Shown here: positions 26,308 through 35,523 of the stretch, in pieces | How positions within the stretch are numbered: position 1 is the first letter of the stretch | Layout of the letters: the number at the start of each line of letters is the position of its first letter | NCBI GenBank assembly: GCA_021769965.1 | Contig: JAETRU010000014.1 | Span: forward strand, 1 to 61,564 | DNA length: 61,564 nucleotides | Direction: 5' to 3' | Origin: Eubacterium sp. | Lineage (GTDB): Bacteria; Bacillota; Clostridia; Peptostreptococcales; Anaerovoracaceae | The notes under the pieces: generated by a model | Seen by the model: the letters and a program-made list of their open reading frames with translations, nothing else | What the model was told of the DNA's origin: nothing | The model's database searches: none | Program-made: the position numbers and the translations under genes

Positions 26308-26356
26308 TTTTGTAAAATTCGTCAAGAAATTTGCAAAATTTATATTGCAAATTTTT
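26308..26356. promoter_or_regulatory. TTTGCAAA-type operators between oppB and the flavoprotein operon
   Basis: The divergent intergenic region holds imperfect versions of the palindrome AATTTTGCAAAATT: TTTTGTAAAATTC near 26309, AATTTGCAAAATTTA near 26329 and TTGCAAATTT near 26345. The perfect palindrome occurs twice upstream of the second flavoprotein operon at 47.2 kb. This points to a shared GntR-type regulator. Confidence 0.55.
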
Positions 26357-26418
26357 TCAAAATTTGATAATATATCTATATCAACAAAGAAACACAAAAA
26401 AATAAAGGAGGAACGCCA

Positions 26419-28365
26419 ATGACTACCAATCAAACGTGGCCCTACCCTTCAGAGGTCGGCAAAACCACTCATATGGAAGCTGACGTGCTGGTGCTGGGCG
26501 GCGGTATCGCAGGCTGTATGGCGGCGATCTCAGCAGCGAGAAAAGGCAAAAGTGTCATTCTCGTAGAAAAAGGCGCGACAAAGCGCAGCGGCGCCGGCGG
26601 CAGCGGGTGTGACCATTGGGAATCCGCAGCGACCAATCCATGTTCCGGAGTAACCCCGGAAGAACTGGTAGACGCTATGCTGGACGATAACGACGGTTAC
26701 AACAATGCTATTTCTCATTATATAGAATGTAGAGAAGGCTGGGACCACCTGCAGGAAATCGAAAAGATGGGCGGCAAGATCAGAGACACCGAGGACGAAT
26801 TTAAAGGAGCAGACTTCCGCGATGAGGAAACCAAGCTGATGTTTGCCTACGATTATAAGAATAAATTCACCATCCGTATCTGGGGTACGACATTTAAACC
26901 AGCCATGGAAAAGGAACTGAAGAGACTGGGCGTCAAAATCGTTGACCGTGTTATGGTCACTTCTCTTCTGACAGAAGGCGGCAAAGTCGGTGCCAGATGC
27001 ATCGGCGCTACCGGTATTCACACCAGAACCGGCGAGTTCTATGTCTTCTCCGGCAAGGCAAGCATTATCACCATGTCAAGACCGGCAAGAGTCTGGCTGT
27101 TCTCATCCGCACACCCTGGTCTTTGTGAATTCCGTCCGATGACCACCATCGGAGACGGTCACGCCATGGGATGGCGCGCAGGCGCTGAATTCAATATGAT
27201 GGAAAAATCTGTCCGGGCGGAATTCTCCTCCGCAGGGCGTTCCTTCCCGCCGTACAGCGCAGGCAACAACCACAACACCTGGTTCCCTGCAACGCTCATC
27301 GACGCAGAGGGTAAGGAGATCCCGTACGCAGACAGAGACGGCAATATCCTGAAAGATGTCAAGAGCCGCTTTATGCCGGCAGAAGGCCAGCACTACTTCA
27401 TGAAGGGCGGCAACATCGAGCAGGCAAAATACGAATATGACGGACCGGAAACCCTTCCTTATGATAAATTGAAAGAAATGGGCTACAAGCTTCCATTCTA
27501 TGCGGATCTTTCCTCCATGCCTGAACTTGAAAGAAAAGTCATCTGGGGCATGATGGTAGGTCAGGAAGGCAAGACCAACGTTCCTGTTTATAAAAACTTC
27601 ACCGAAGCCGGCTTTGATCCTGAGAAACACGTACTGCAGTGCTACGGCGTAGGCTGGACCAGCGCGGAATTCCTGCCGCAGGAACGTCAGCTCTTCGGTA
27701 TGCCGGGCGGTTTCATGAACGACTGGAACCTGATGACCAACATTGAAGGACTCTTTGTTGCAGGCGACAGCTTATATTCTTCCAACTGCTTCGGTCACGC
27801 CGCTTCCACCGGAAGCTACGCGGGCAGAAAAGCCGCGGCCTTTGTAGAAGGTAAAGAACAGGTATCCCCTTACCAGCCGCAGGTCGACGCGGAAATGGAA
27901 AGAGTTTACGCTCCGCTTTACGCAGACCCTGAAACCGGCATCAGCTGGAAAGAGCTCAACGAAGCCACCGCAAAGGCGATGCAGAACTACTGCGGTGAGA
28001 TCAAACGTGATGAACTTCTTGAATCCGGCGTAGAACTTCTCGCCAGATACGAAAAGGACTTCGTTCCAAAGGCTTACGCTGCAAACCCTCATGAACTCAT
28101 GAGACTGCTGGAAGTATTCGATATTCTCACTGTATCGCAGATCATTCTGCAGGCCTGCCTTGCAAGACATCAGACCTGCGAAAAGCTGGAATTCTATCGT
28201 TCCGATGACGACGGCAAAGAAAAAGCACCGTTCATCGTAATCAGCCAGGACGGAGAAAAAGTCGTCCGCAGAGAAGTTCCTCTGGATTATGCAGGCAACA
28301 TCAAAGAGAACTACGAAAAATACAATCAGGACTATATCGAGGAAAAGAAAGGAGGCTGCTGCTAA
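26419..28365 (+). CDS. FAD-dependent reductase, fumarate reductase / AprA-like flavoprotein
   Basis: A 648-residue flavoprotein. The FAD-binding motif VLVLGGGIAGCMAA is near residue 25 and the second FAD segment VAGDSLYSSNCFGHAASTG is near residue 455. The overall pattern resembles the AprA / fumarate-reductase flavoprotein family rather than true SdhA. It shares one base with the following ferredoxin gene (TAATG), so the two form a couple, as AprA does with AprB. There is no signal peptide, so it is cytoplasmic. The substrate is unknown. A paralogue of exactly the same length is at 45.2 kb. Confidence 0.82.
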   Translation: MTTNQTWPYPSEVGKTTHMEADVLVLGGGIAGCMAAISAARKGKSVILVEKGATKRSGAGGSGCDHWESAATNPCSGVTPEELVDAMLDDNDGYNNAISHYIECREGWDHLQEIEKMGGKIRDTEDEFKGADFRDEETKLMFAYDYKNKFTIRIWGTTFKPAMEKELKRLGVKIVDRVMVTSLLTEGGKVGARCIGATGIHTRTGEFYVFSGKASIITMSRPARVWLFSSAHPGLCEFRPMTTIGDGHAMGWRAGAEFNMMEKSVRAEFSSAGRSFPPYSAGNNHNTWFPATLIDAEGKEIPYADRDGNILKDVKSRFMPAEGQHYFMKGGNIEQAKYEYDGPETLPYDKLKEMGYKLPFYADLSSMPELERKVIWGMMVGQEGKTNVPVYKNFTEAGFDPEKHVLQCYGVGWTSAEFLPQERQLFGMPGGFMNDWNLMTNIEGLFVAGDSLYSSNCFGHAASTGSYAGRKAAAFVEGKEQVSPYQPQVDAEMERVYAPLYADPETGISWKELNEATAKAMQNYCGEIKRDELLESGVELLARYEKDFVPKAYAANPHELMRLLEVFDILTVSQIILQACLARHQTCEKLEFYRSDDDGKEKAPFIVISQDGEKVVRREVPLDYAGNIKENYEKYNQDYIEEKKGGCC

Positions 28366-28661
28366 TGAAACCGATCAAAGAATTTTCCATTAGAAAGACC
28401 CCTCCTGCTGTGCCTCTCACCTTTGACACAGAAAAGTGCATCGGCTGCGGCCGCTGCATGGAAGCCTGCCAGATGGATGTGATGATCCCGGCAGCAGAAA
28501 AAGGCGCGCATCCTGAGGTTGCTTACCCGGATGAATGCTGGTACTGCGGCTGCTGTGTCATGGAATGTCCGAAGGACGCCATCAAGCTGCATCATCCGCT
28601 GATGAATCAGACCAGATGGGTAGAAAAAGCAAGCTTACTTGCGAAAGGAGCTGAAAAATAA
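28365..28661 (+). CDS. Two-cluster [4Fe-4S] ferredoxin, AprB-like partner of the flavoprotein
   Basis: A 98-residue protein with two cysteine clusters, CIGCGRCMEAC and CWYCGCCVMEC, which should bind two [4Fe-4S] centres. It is coupled by TAATG junctions to the flavoprotein upstream and the M42 peptidase downstream. It probably delivers electrons to the flavoprotein from ferredoxin or another donor. Confidence 0.88.
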   Translation: MKPIKEFSIRKTPPAVPLTFDTEKCIGCGRCMEACQMDVMIPAAEKGAHPEVAYPDECWYCGCCVMECPKDAIKLHHPLMNQTRWVEKASLLAKGAEK

Positions 28662-29671
28662 TGGAACTGTTAAAAGAACTGACTCAGGCCTGGGGCGTGG
28701 CAGGCCGCGAGAAAAATATCCGCGCGATCATCAAACGGGAGATCGAAGGCCACTGTGATGAAATGTTCACAGATGCTGTGGGCAATCTCATTGCCGTCAA
28801 ATACGGCGCTGACCATCCTGACAAGAAAAAAATCATGCTGGCTGCTCATATGGATGAGATCGGTCTGCAGGTCAAGAAAATCGAAGGCGACGGCCGCATC
28901 AAAGTGTGCCATGTGGGCTTTGTCTGGGCAGGTGCTCTGTTCAACGACAAGGTAGTCTTTCAGAACGGCACGATCGGTGTCGTTGGCTGCGAAGGCATGA
29001 TCTGGGACGCTAAGAATGATCTGGACAAGCTTTACATCGACATCGGCTGCACTTCCAAAGAAGAAACAGAAAAATATGTCAAAGTCGGCGACTACTGCGG
29101 CTTCATCGGCAAATACTACGAGCTGAAGAACGAGCGTATCGTCTCCAAGTCCTTTGACAACAGAGTCGGCTGCTACATTCTCATCGAAGCCATGAAGAAA
29201 AATGACGGCACCGGCCCGAACGACGTCTATTACGTCTTTTCCGTTCAGGAAGAAGTGGGCTGCCGCGGCGCTGTCGTTTCCGCAGAGAGAATCAAACCGG
29301 ATATCGGTATTTCCGTCGATGTAACGCCGGATCACTTCTACCCGACCGACCTGACCGGCGCGAACGCTGTCGGCGAAGGCATCGGCATCAGCATAGGAAA
29401 CCCTTCCGCCATGCTGGATGAATATCTGGTCGATTCCATGATTGCCTGCTGTGAAGAAAATGACATCAAATACCAGCGCGACGTCATGGACAGAGGCGGC
29501 ACAGATGCCAGCAGCATCAATATGAGCGGCATGGGCGTCCGGGTCTGCGGCATTTCCGTCGTAGACAGATTCCCGCACAGTCAGAGCTCCATCATCTCTA
29601 AAGAAGATGTAAGAGGCGCGATCAAACTGACTGATCTATACACTAAACGCGTTTTTCAATTCGTAGAATAA
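28661..29671 (+). CDS. M42 family metallopeptidase (glutamyl aminopeptidase-like)
   Basis: A 336-residue di-metal aminopeptidase. The ligand and catalytic segments are AAHMDEIG, KSFDNRVG, VQEEVGCRGA, SVDVTPD and FPHSQSS. M42 enzymes form large tetrahedral assemblies that trim short peptides in the cytoplasm. It is linked to the ferredoxin gene by a TAATG overlap and precedes the peptide-binding lipoprotein gene, so it belongs to the peptide-use operon. Confidence 0.92.
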   Translation: MELLKELTQAWGVAGREKNIRAIIKREIEGHCDEMFTDAVGNLIAVKYGADHPDKKKIMLAAHMDEIGLQVKKIEGDGRIKVCHVGFVWAGALFNDKVVFQNGTIGVVGCEGMIWDAKNDLDKLYIDIGCTSKEETEKYVKVGDYCGFIGKYYELKNERIVSKSFDNRVGCYILIEAMKKNDGTGPNDVYYVFSVQEEVGCRGAVVSAERIKPDIGISVDVTPDHFYPTDLTGANAVGEGIGISIGNPSAMLDEYLVDSMIACCEENDIKYQRDVMDRGGTDASSINMSGMGVRVCGISVVDRFPHSQSSIISKEDVRGAIKLTDLYTKRVFQFVE

Positions 29672-29707
29672 ACTGCGAGTGAAAATAGAACCGAAAGGAG
29701 AAATATT

Positions 29708-31231
29708 ATGAAAAAGAACCTTATCAAGGGTCTGGTGCTCACACTGGCTCTGACAATGACCATGGGTGTGTTCGCAAGCTGCGGCGGCAGCAAAGACGGC
29801 GGAGAGGCAGAAGCCAGAACAGATCTGAAGATCGCCATCGATTCTGACTACGCAACACTGCACCCGACTGACACTATGTCTGCTGCAGAAGCACGTCTGA
29901 CCGCGCAGATCTACGATCCGCTTATCAACAAAGCATATGATGATGAAAGCAAACTGGAACCGCAGGTTGCAGAAAGCTGGGAAGTCAGCGATGATGGAAA
30001 ATGCTATACTTTCCATCTGAGAGATGACATCAAATTCCATAACGGCGATCCTCTCACCGCAGAAGACGTTGCGTTCTCTTATGACCTTTACAGCAAATCC
30101 GAATATCAGGGCGCTGTAGTAGAAGGTTTCGATCATTATGAGATCGTTGATGATTACACCATCAAAGTGTACACGACTCACGTATACGCGCCGTTCCTGG
30201 CAAGCATGACTGATCTGTACATCGCAGACAAAAAATATCATGATTCCGTTGACGAGAATACTTTCGCTCAGGAGCCTGTGGGCTGCGGTCCTTACAAATT
30301 TGTCAGCCACGACATCGGCGACAAAGTAACTCTTGAAGCTAATGAAGACTACTATGAAGGCGCACCTGCCATCAAAAACGTTACCTTCAAGGTAATCAGC
30401 GATACCGCTTCCATGGGTATGGCCATCCAGAGCGGCGACATCGACTTCGCTGAGATCGACGCTTCCGTTAAGAGCACACTGGACGCAGACGATAAAGTAC
30501 AGGTACTGGAAGCAGAACAGACTACTTTCGGATTCATCGCTATGAATACTGAAAAAGAACCTTACAACAATGTAAAATTCCGTCAGGCTATCAACTACGC
30601 AGTTGACCGTCAGGCAATCGTAGACAGCGTACTGGAAGGTATCGGAGAAGCTAACTCCAACCTGCTGACACCTGGCAGAATGGGCTACAGCGAAGATCAG
30701 ATTCAGTACACTTATGATGTAGACAAAGCAAAGGCACTGCTGAAAGAAGCAGGCGTAAAGGAAGGCACTGACCTTGGTAAAATGTATGTTGCTGAACAGT
30801 ATAAGCTGATGGCACAGATGGTACAGTCTCAGTTAGAAGCAGTCGGCCTGAAAGTTGACATCGAGATCCTGGAATTCAACGCTTACCTCGATAAGCTGAG
30901 ACAGGGAGACTTCGGTCTGACTTGTCTGCAGATGGGTCTTGAAGGCGACACGCAGCAGGTTTCCATGGCTCTGACAACAGACTACATCGGCATGGCTAAC
31001 AACGCTCGTTACTCCAACAAAGAGATCGATGACATGTTCAAAGAAGCAACTACCATCGTTGATGACGCAGAAAGAGAAGCTCATTACCAGAAGCTCTTCG
31101 CTAAAGTACAGGAAGACGCTGTTTACGCAGTTCTTTACAACCCAGGCATGCTGTATGCAGCTAACAAAGATCTGAAAGTGCACACACTGCCGCTGGAAGG
31201 TGACTATTTCATCGTTGATTTCGCATGGTAA
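29708..31231 (+). CDS. oppA: Peptide-binding lipoprotein of the Opp/Dpp ABC transporter
   Basis: A 507-residue extracytoplasmic solute-binding protein (family 5). The signal peptide ends in a lipobox VFASC, so the mature protein should be lipid-anchored to the membrane. The family segment LRDDIKFHNGDPLTAEDV is present. A Ser/Gly/Glu-rich linker follows the Cys. It is the probable partner of OppBCDF, encoded divergently 3.5 kb away. The ribosome binding site is AAAGGAG. Confidence 0.93.
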   Translation: MKKNLIKGLVLTLALTMTMGVFASCGGSKDGGEAEARTDLKIAIDSDYATLHPTDTMSAAEARLTAQIYDPLINKAYDDESKLEPQVAESWEVSDDGKCYTFHLRDDIKFHNGDPLTAEDVAFSYDLYSKSEYQGAVVEGFDHYEIVDDYTIKVYTTHVYAPFLASMTDLYIADKKYHDSVDENTFAQEPVGCGPYKFVSHDIGDKVTLEANEDYYEGAPAIKNVTFKVISDTASMGMAIQSGDIDFAEIDASVKSTLDADDKVQVLEAEQTTFGFIAMNTEKEPYNNVKFRQAINYAVDRQAIVDSVLEGIGEANSNLLTPGRMGYSEDQIQYTYDVDKAKALLKEAGVKEGTDLGKMYVAEQYKLMAQMVQSQLEAVGLKVDIEILEFNAYLDKLRQGDFGLTCLQMGLEGDTQQVSMALTTDYIGMANNARYSNKEIDDMFKEATTIVDDAEREAHYQKLFAKVQEDAVYAVLYNPGMLYAANKDLKVHTLPLEGDYFIVDFAW

Positions 31232-31285
31232 TAAATCAGGTTTTTTAACAAGGAGTCATCCTGTTTTCTAAGAACCAGAAATTCT

Positions 31286-31322
31286 AAAAGAGGAAATGGA
31301 GCCCTGCTCCATTTCCTCTTTT
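31286..31322 (+). terminator. Strong hairpin between oppA and the second M29 gene
   Basis: A perfect 16-bp stem (31286-31301 with 31307-31322) has a 5-nt loop, with T residues only at the stem base. It could act as a partial terminator that keeps oppA mRNA more abundant than the downstream peptidase messages. Confidence 0.7.
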
Positions 31323-31349
31323 CTAACTGATCAAAAAGGAGGTAACCTT

Positions 31350-32459
31350 ATGGATCCGAGAAACAGCAAACTATCTGATCTGATCGTCAACTACGCCTGC
31401 CATATCGAGCCGGGCGAAAAAGTTTTTATAGAATACGAAGGCAGCGCCTGTATTCCACTGGTAAAGCAGATGATCGCCGATGTCTACAAAGCCGGCGGAA
31501 AGCCTTTTGTCACGATCAGAGAATCAGCCATTATCCGCGCCATCTGCATGGGCTGCGACGAAGAGCAGATCTCTTATCAGACTGACTACATGCTCTACCA
31601 GAATCGGGAAATGGACGCTTATATCGGGCTTAGAGCGTTTGATAACGTATCTGAGCTTTCCGACGTCCCTGCCGAAAAGATGAATCTCTACTATCAGATC
31701 ACCAGTAAAGCAAGTCAAAGCCTCGTCAACAATACAAAATGGTGCGTCATGAAATTTCCAAACGCAGCCATGGCGCAGCTTGCCAATATGAGTGAAGACG
31801 CATTTACAGACTTCTACTATGACGTGTGCACCGTTGACTACGCTAAAATGAGTAAAGCCATGGATCCCCTTGTGGAACTTATGTCAAAAACAGATAAGGT
31901 ACACATCTTAGGTCCTGGTACTGATCTCACCTTCTCTATTGCAGGTATTCCTGTAAGAAAATGTGACGGAAAAAACAACATTCCTGACGGTGAGGTATAT
32001 ACCGCGCCGGTCAAAGATTCTATGAACGGTGTGATCACCTACAATACCCCGTCTCAGGAACAGGGATTCACGTTTGAAAACATTCGCTTTGAAGTAAAGA
32101 ACGGCAAAATCATAAATGCATCCGCTAACGATACAGAGCGCATCAACGCCCTGTTGGATACGGATGAAGGAGCCCGCTTCTTCGGCGAATTTGCGCTTGG
32201 CGTACATCCATATATCCTGCAGCCGATGAAAGATACACTCTTTGATGAAAAAATCGCAGGCAGCTTCCACCTGACCCCGGGTAACGCTTACGAAAACGCC
32301 TTTAACGGCAATCGTTCCGCCATTCACTGGGATCTGGTTCTGATTCAGCGTCCGGAATACGGCGGCGGTGAGATCTGGTTTGACGACGTGCTGGTTCGCA
32401 AGGACGGACTCTTTGTTCTTCCGGAGCTGGAGGGTCTGAACCCTGAAAATCTGAAATAG
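31350..32459 (+). CDS. M29-family metallo-aminopeptidase (second copy)
   Basis: A 369-residue paralogue of the enzyme at 19.2 kb, with the same order of motifs (EYEGSACIPL, GPGTDLTFSI, HWDLV, GGGEIWFDDVLV) and nearly identical C-terminal ends. The start at 31350 follows AAAGGAGG; the upstream extension runs through the hairpin and is rejected. In this copy the gene sits between the peptide-binding protein and the Xaa-Pro aminopeptidase. Confidence 0.92.
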   Translation: MDPRNSKLSDLIVNYACHIEPGEKVFIEYEGSACIPLVKQMIADVYKAGGKPFVTIRESAIIRAICMGCDEEQISYQTDYMLYQNREMDAYIGLRAFDNVSELSDVPAEKMNLYYQITSKASQSLVNNTKWCVMKFPNAAMAQLANMSEDAFTDFYYDVCTVDYAKMSKAMDPLVELMSKTDKVHILGPGTDLTFSIAGIPVRKCDGKNNIPDGEVYTAPVKDSMNGVITYNTPSQEQGFTFENIRFEVKNGKIINASANDTERINALLDTDEGARFFGEFALGVHPYILQPMKDTLFDEKIAGSFHLTPGNAYENAFNGNRSAIHWDLVLIQRPEYGGGEIWFDDVLVRKDGLFVLPELEGLNPENLK

Positions 32460-32494
32460 CCTGAAGTGGCCTAAAACAGGAGGTAAGTATCGAT

Positions 32495-34228
32495 ATGAAA
32501 CAGGAAATTATTCGTCTTCGGGCCGCTATGAAAGCCCACGGTCTGGACGGCTATCTGGTGCCGACCACCGACTTTCACGGCTCTGAATACGTTAACGATT
32601 ATTTTAAATGCAGGCAGTACCTGTCCAATTTCACAGGTTCCAACGGAACGCTGCTGGTTACGGAAGACGATGCCAGACTGTGGACAGACAGCCGCTATTT
32701 CATTCAGGCGGCAAAGCAGCTTGAAGGCACCGGCATTTCTATGATGAAATGCCTGCAGCCGGGTGTGCCGGAAATTGAAGACTATCTGCCGACCATCGCG
32801 GGAGATGGCTTCAAGCTGGGATTTGACGGCCGCATCGTCAGCTACAACAATGGCGAAAAATACGCGGCCAGCTGTGAAGTCGTCTACGATGTGGATCTGG
32901 TGGACGAGATCTGGGAAGACCGCCCTGCCATCAAAGCATCCAAGGTCTATGCCCTGCCGGATTCTGTCACCGGCGAAACAGCTGTCTCCAAGCTGTCCCG
33001 GGTACAGACCGCTCTGGCAGAAGCAGGCGTGGATTATCACCTGATCACCAGCCTCGAAGATATCGCATGGCTTTTCAACCTGCGGGGCGATGATGTTGAT
33101 GATACACCGGTATTCTTCGCCTTTGCTCTGCTTACGCCAAAGGATGCCCGTCTTTATATCCTTGATGAAACCTTTGATAAAGACCTTGTCCCTGCCGGCG
33201 TCACAGTGCTTCCTTATCTGCAGGTATTCGAGGATCTGAAGACCCTCTCCGGCGGCAAGAGCCTTTTGAACAAACGTCTGGTCAGCTACTCCCTGATGCA
33301 GTCCATTCCGGCCTCTGTGGAAGTCGTAAACGGCGCGGGACCGATCGAACTGATGAAGGCTGTCAAAAACCCGTCCGAAATCGCGGCGACCAGATTTGCC
33401 CATATACAGGACGGCGCAGCTATGGCCAATTTCATTTACTGGCTGAAGAAAAATGTCGGCAAAATGGAGATCACTGAAGTTTCCGCCAGCGAATATCTGA
33501 AACAGTGCCGCTATGCGCAGAAGGGACTCATCGAGCTGAGCTTTGAAACCATGGCAGGCTACGGCGTCAACGCCGCCAGCATTCATTATGACACGAAGCT
33601 GGGACACCCCTGCTATCTGAAAGAAGAGGGAATGCTGCTGGTGGATTCCGGCGGACAGTACATCGACGGCGGTACGACAGATATCACCAGAACGATTTCT
33701 CTGGGCACTCTGACCCGGGAAATGAAAGAGCATTACACCATGGTGCTGCAGGCTTATCTGGCGCTGGAACACGCGCAGTTTACGGCTGAAACGACCGGAC
33801 GGGAGCTGGACGCGCTGCCTCGTGAAAAAGTAAAAGCCGCAGGTCCATGCTATGAATACGATACCGGCCACGGCGTGGGACACCTTCTCAGCGTCCACGA
33901 AGGCCCCCGCATGATCGGACCGACAGACAATCAGATCCTGCCGGGTATGATTACCAGCAATGAGCCGGGCATCTATATCGAAGGCAGCCACGGCGTGCGT
34001 ATCGAAAGCGAACTGCTCTGCGTGGAAAATCCAGACGGCAGCCGCAGCTTCGAATGTATCACCATCTGCCCTCTGGACAGAGCCGCTATCCTGCCGGAGC
34101 TTCTCACCGATGAAGAACTGGCATGGGTCAACGCCTACCACAGAGAGGTATATCAGAAACTGGCGCCGCTGCTTTCCGATGAAGTGCGCAGCTGGCTGGC
34201 AGAGGAAACTGCTGAAATCACCAGATAA
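32495..34228 (+). CDS. Xaa-Pro aminopeptidase (M24B, three-domain form)
   Basis: A 577-residue aminopeptidase P with two creatinase-like N-terminal domains and a C-terminal M24 catalytic domain. Metal ligands are visible in VDSGGQYIDGGTTDITRT, GHGVGHLLSVHE, TSNEPGIY and RIESELL. It releases the N-terminal residue before proline, an activity needed to use collagen- or casein-like peptides. It is the last gene of the operon, followed by a terminator. Confidence 0.93.
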   Translation: MKQEIIRLRAAMKAHGLDGYLVPTTDFHGSEYVNDYFKCRQYLSNFTGSNGTLLVTEDDARLWTDSRYFIQAAKQLEGTGISMMKCLQPGVPEIEDYLPTIAGDGFKLGFDGRIVSYNNGEKYAASCEVVYDVDLVDEIWEDRPAIKASKVYALPDSVTGETAVSKLSRVQTALAEAGVDYHLITSLEDIAWLFNLRGDDVDDTPVFFAFALLTPKDARLYILDETFDKDLVPAGVTVLPYLQVFEDLKTLSGGKSLLNKRLVSYSLMQSIPASVEVVNGAGPIELMKAVKNPSEIAATRFAHIQDGAAMANFIYWLKKNVGKMEITEVSASEYLKQCRYAQKGLIELSFETMAGYGVNAASIHYDTKLGHPCYLKEEGMLLVDSGGQYIDGGTTDITRTISLGTLTREMKEHYTMVLQAYLALEHAQFTAETTGRELDALPREKVKAAGPCYEYDTGHGVGHLLSVHEGPRMIGPTDNQILPGMITSNEPGIYIEGSHGVRIESELLCVENPDGSRSFECITICPLDRAAILPELLTDEELAWVNAYHREVYQKLAPLLSDEVRSWLAEETAEITR

Positions 34229-34248
34229 TTTCTTTTCATTGTATAATC

Positions 34249-34297
34249 AGGCCGTGAGTACAGACAATACCGTCTGTACCCATGGCCTGGCTTTTAT
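34249..34297 (+). terminator. Terminator of the peptide-utilisation operon
   Basis: AGGCCGTGAGTACAGAC pairs with GTCTGTACCCATGGCCT (a few mismatches), followed by GGCTTTTATT. Confidence 0.8.
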
Positions 34298-34729
34298 TAG
34301 GTCGATATCCTGCCCGGTATTCAGCACGCTGTAAGCAGTATGGTCCTTCCTTTCATACTGCAATGGTTTCCAAAACCGGCAAAACGGTTTCTATGGAAAC
34401 CATTTTTCCGGTTTTGGAAACCATTTTGGACGAAACAGCGAACCACAAACAGAATCTGACTGCTACGCAGCAATTTATGATGGGATCTGAACGATATCTC
34501 TGTAATATGCTGTATTTTTTCTATTTATTTACACATGATTAAGTCTGCCGCTAATCCGCACAGCGTACTCCGTTTCAAATTTATAGTTTTCGGTTTCTAT
34601 AGAAACCATTTTCCCCTTTTTTGAAACGGTAAAATCGGGATCTAGGTATCACTCGGCAGATCTGCAAAGCTGCTCTGATATGCAGAAAACAGCGCCGATT
34701 ATTGCGCTGTTTTCTTAAAAATCGTACTA
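34298..34729. repeat. Gene-free region with nested GGTTTC...GAAACC palindromes
   Basis: A perfect 18-bp inverted repeat (34362-34379 with 34408-34425) encloses a near-palindrome at 34386-34401. A perfect 16-nt palindrome, GGTTTCTATAGAAACC, lies at 34592-34607, followed by a partial copy near 34620. No gene is credible here. Similarity of the core across all copies suggests binding sites or a structured RNA, not decay. Confidence 0.6.
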
Positions 34730-35458
34730 TCACCGTCTACAGTATATCTCTATCGCCCGGCTGACGAAAGCTGCCGTACCGGCACCTCCCGCAGTGTCGA
34801 TGTTAGCAGAATATTCGGGGTCTGCGCTGTACATCGCTCCGAGTCCTGCCAGGATCTCATCGGTGCAAGTATAATAATGCCGCGTAATAAACTCCTGCAG
34901 CTTCCGGACCTGCGCTTGCGCTTCTTCCTCATCCGGCGCAGTATCCCGTATAGCGCCAAACGCAGTGAAAATTTTCATCATCTCTGTTCCCAGGTTCTGC
35001 AAGTCTTCTTTGGTGCAGCCTTTGGTCTTCTCTGTGAATTCCCGGTACGCAGGGGTTTCCCCGTACATCTCCTTCGCACGTGCCGCGTATTCATCCATTT
35101 TGCTCGTATCAAATGCTGTAAAATCCATATGATCATCTCCTGTCATCTTGATCTCACGGGCGAGATCGATGAGATTTTCAAGATGCTCCTTTTTCATAGT
35201 CAGCAAAGTGATCTGCTGCTGAAGCGCTCTTTCTCTGTCAAAGTCCGGACTTTCCAGAATCTCTTTGATCTCCTTCAGGGAAAACTCCAGCTCACGAAAC
35301 AGTAAGATCTGCTGCAGCCGCGCAAGCGCCTTATCTCCATACAGCCTGTAGCCCGCCTCCGTCACCGCGTCCGGTTTCAGAAGACCGATAGCATCATAAT
35401 GATGCAGTGCGCGCACACTGACGCCGGTTAATCTGCTCACTTCCTTTACTGTTCTCAT
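34730..35458 (-). CDS. MerR family regulator with TipAS-like effector domain
   Basis: A 242-residue protein. Residues 1-70 are a MerR winged helix (VKEVSRLTGVSVRALHHYDAIGLLKP), followed by a coiled-coil dimerisation helix and a C-terminal TipAS-type domain (about 120-240). TipA-like proteins respond to cyclic thiopeptides and other compounds. No export pump is adjacent, so the target is unknown; autoregulation is likely for the family. Confidence 0.88.
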   Translation of the reverse strand: MRTVKEVSRLTGVSVRALHHYDAIGLLKPDAVTEAGYRLYGDKALARLQQILLFRELEFSLKEIKEILESPDFDRERALQQQITLLTMKKEHLENLIDLAREIKMTGDDHMDFTAFDTSKMDEYAARAKEMYGETPAYREFTEKTKGCTKEDLQNLGTEMMKIFTAFGAIRDTAPDEEEAQAQVRKLQEFITRHYYTCTDEILAGLGAMYSADPEYSANIDTAGGAGTAAFVSRAIEIYCRR

Positions 35459-35523
35459 AGCGTTCTCCTCCCCGTGTAATTACAGTATAAACGATGACGT
35501 AACGTGAGAGTCAAGAAATATTT

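Noticed and set aside
32471-34141. A 556-codon open frame on the minus strand opposite the Xaa-Pro aminopeptidase gene
   Set aside because: It is a shadow of the strongly supported M24 gene: no ribosome binding site, no recognisable domain, and unnatural residue composition.
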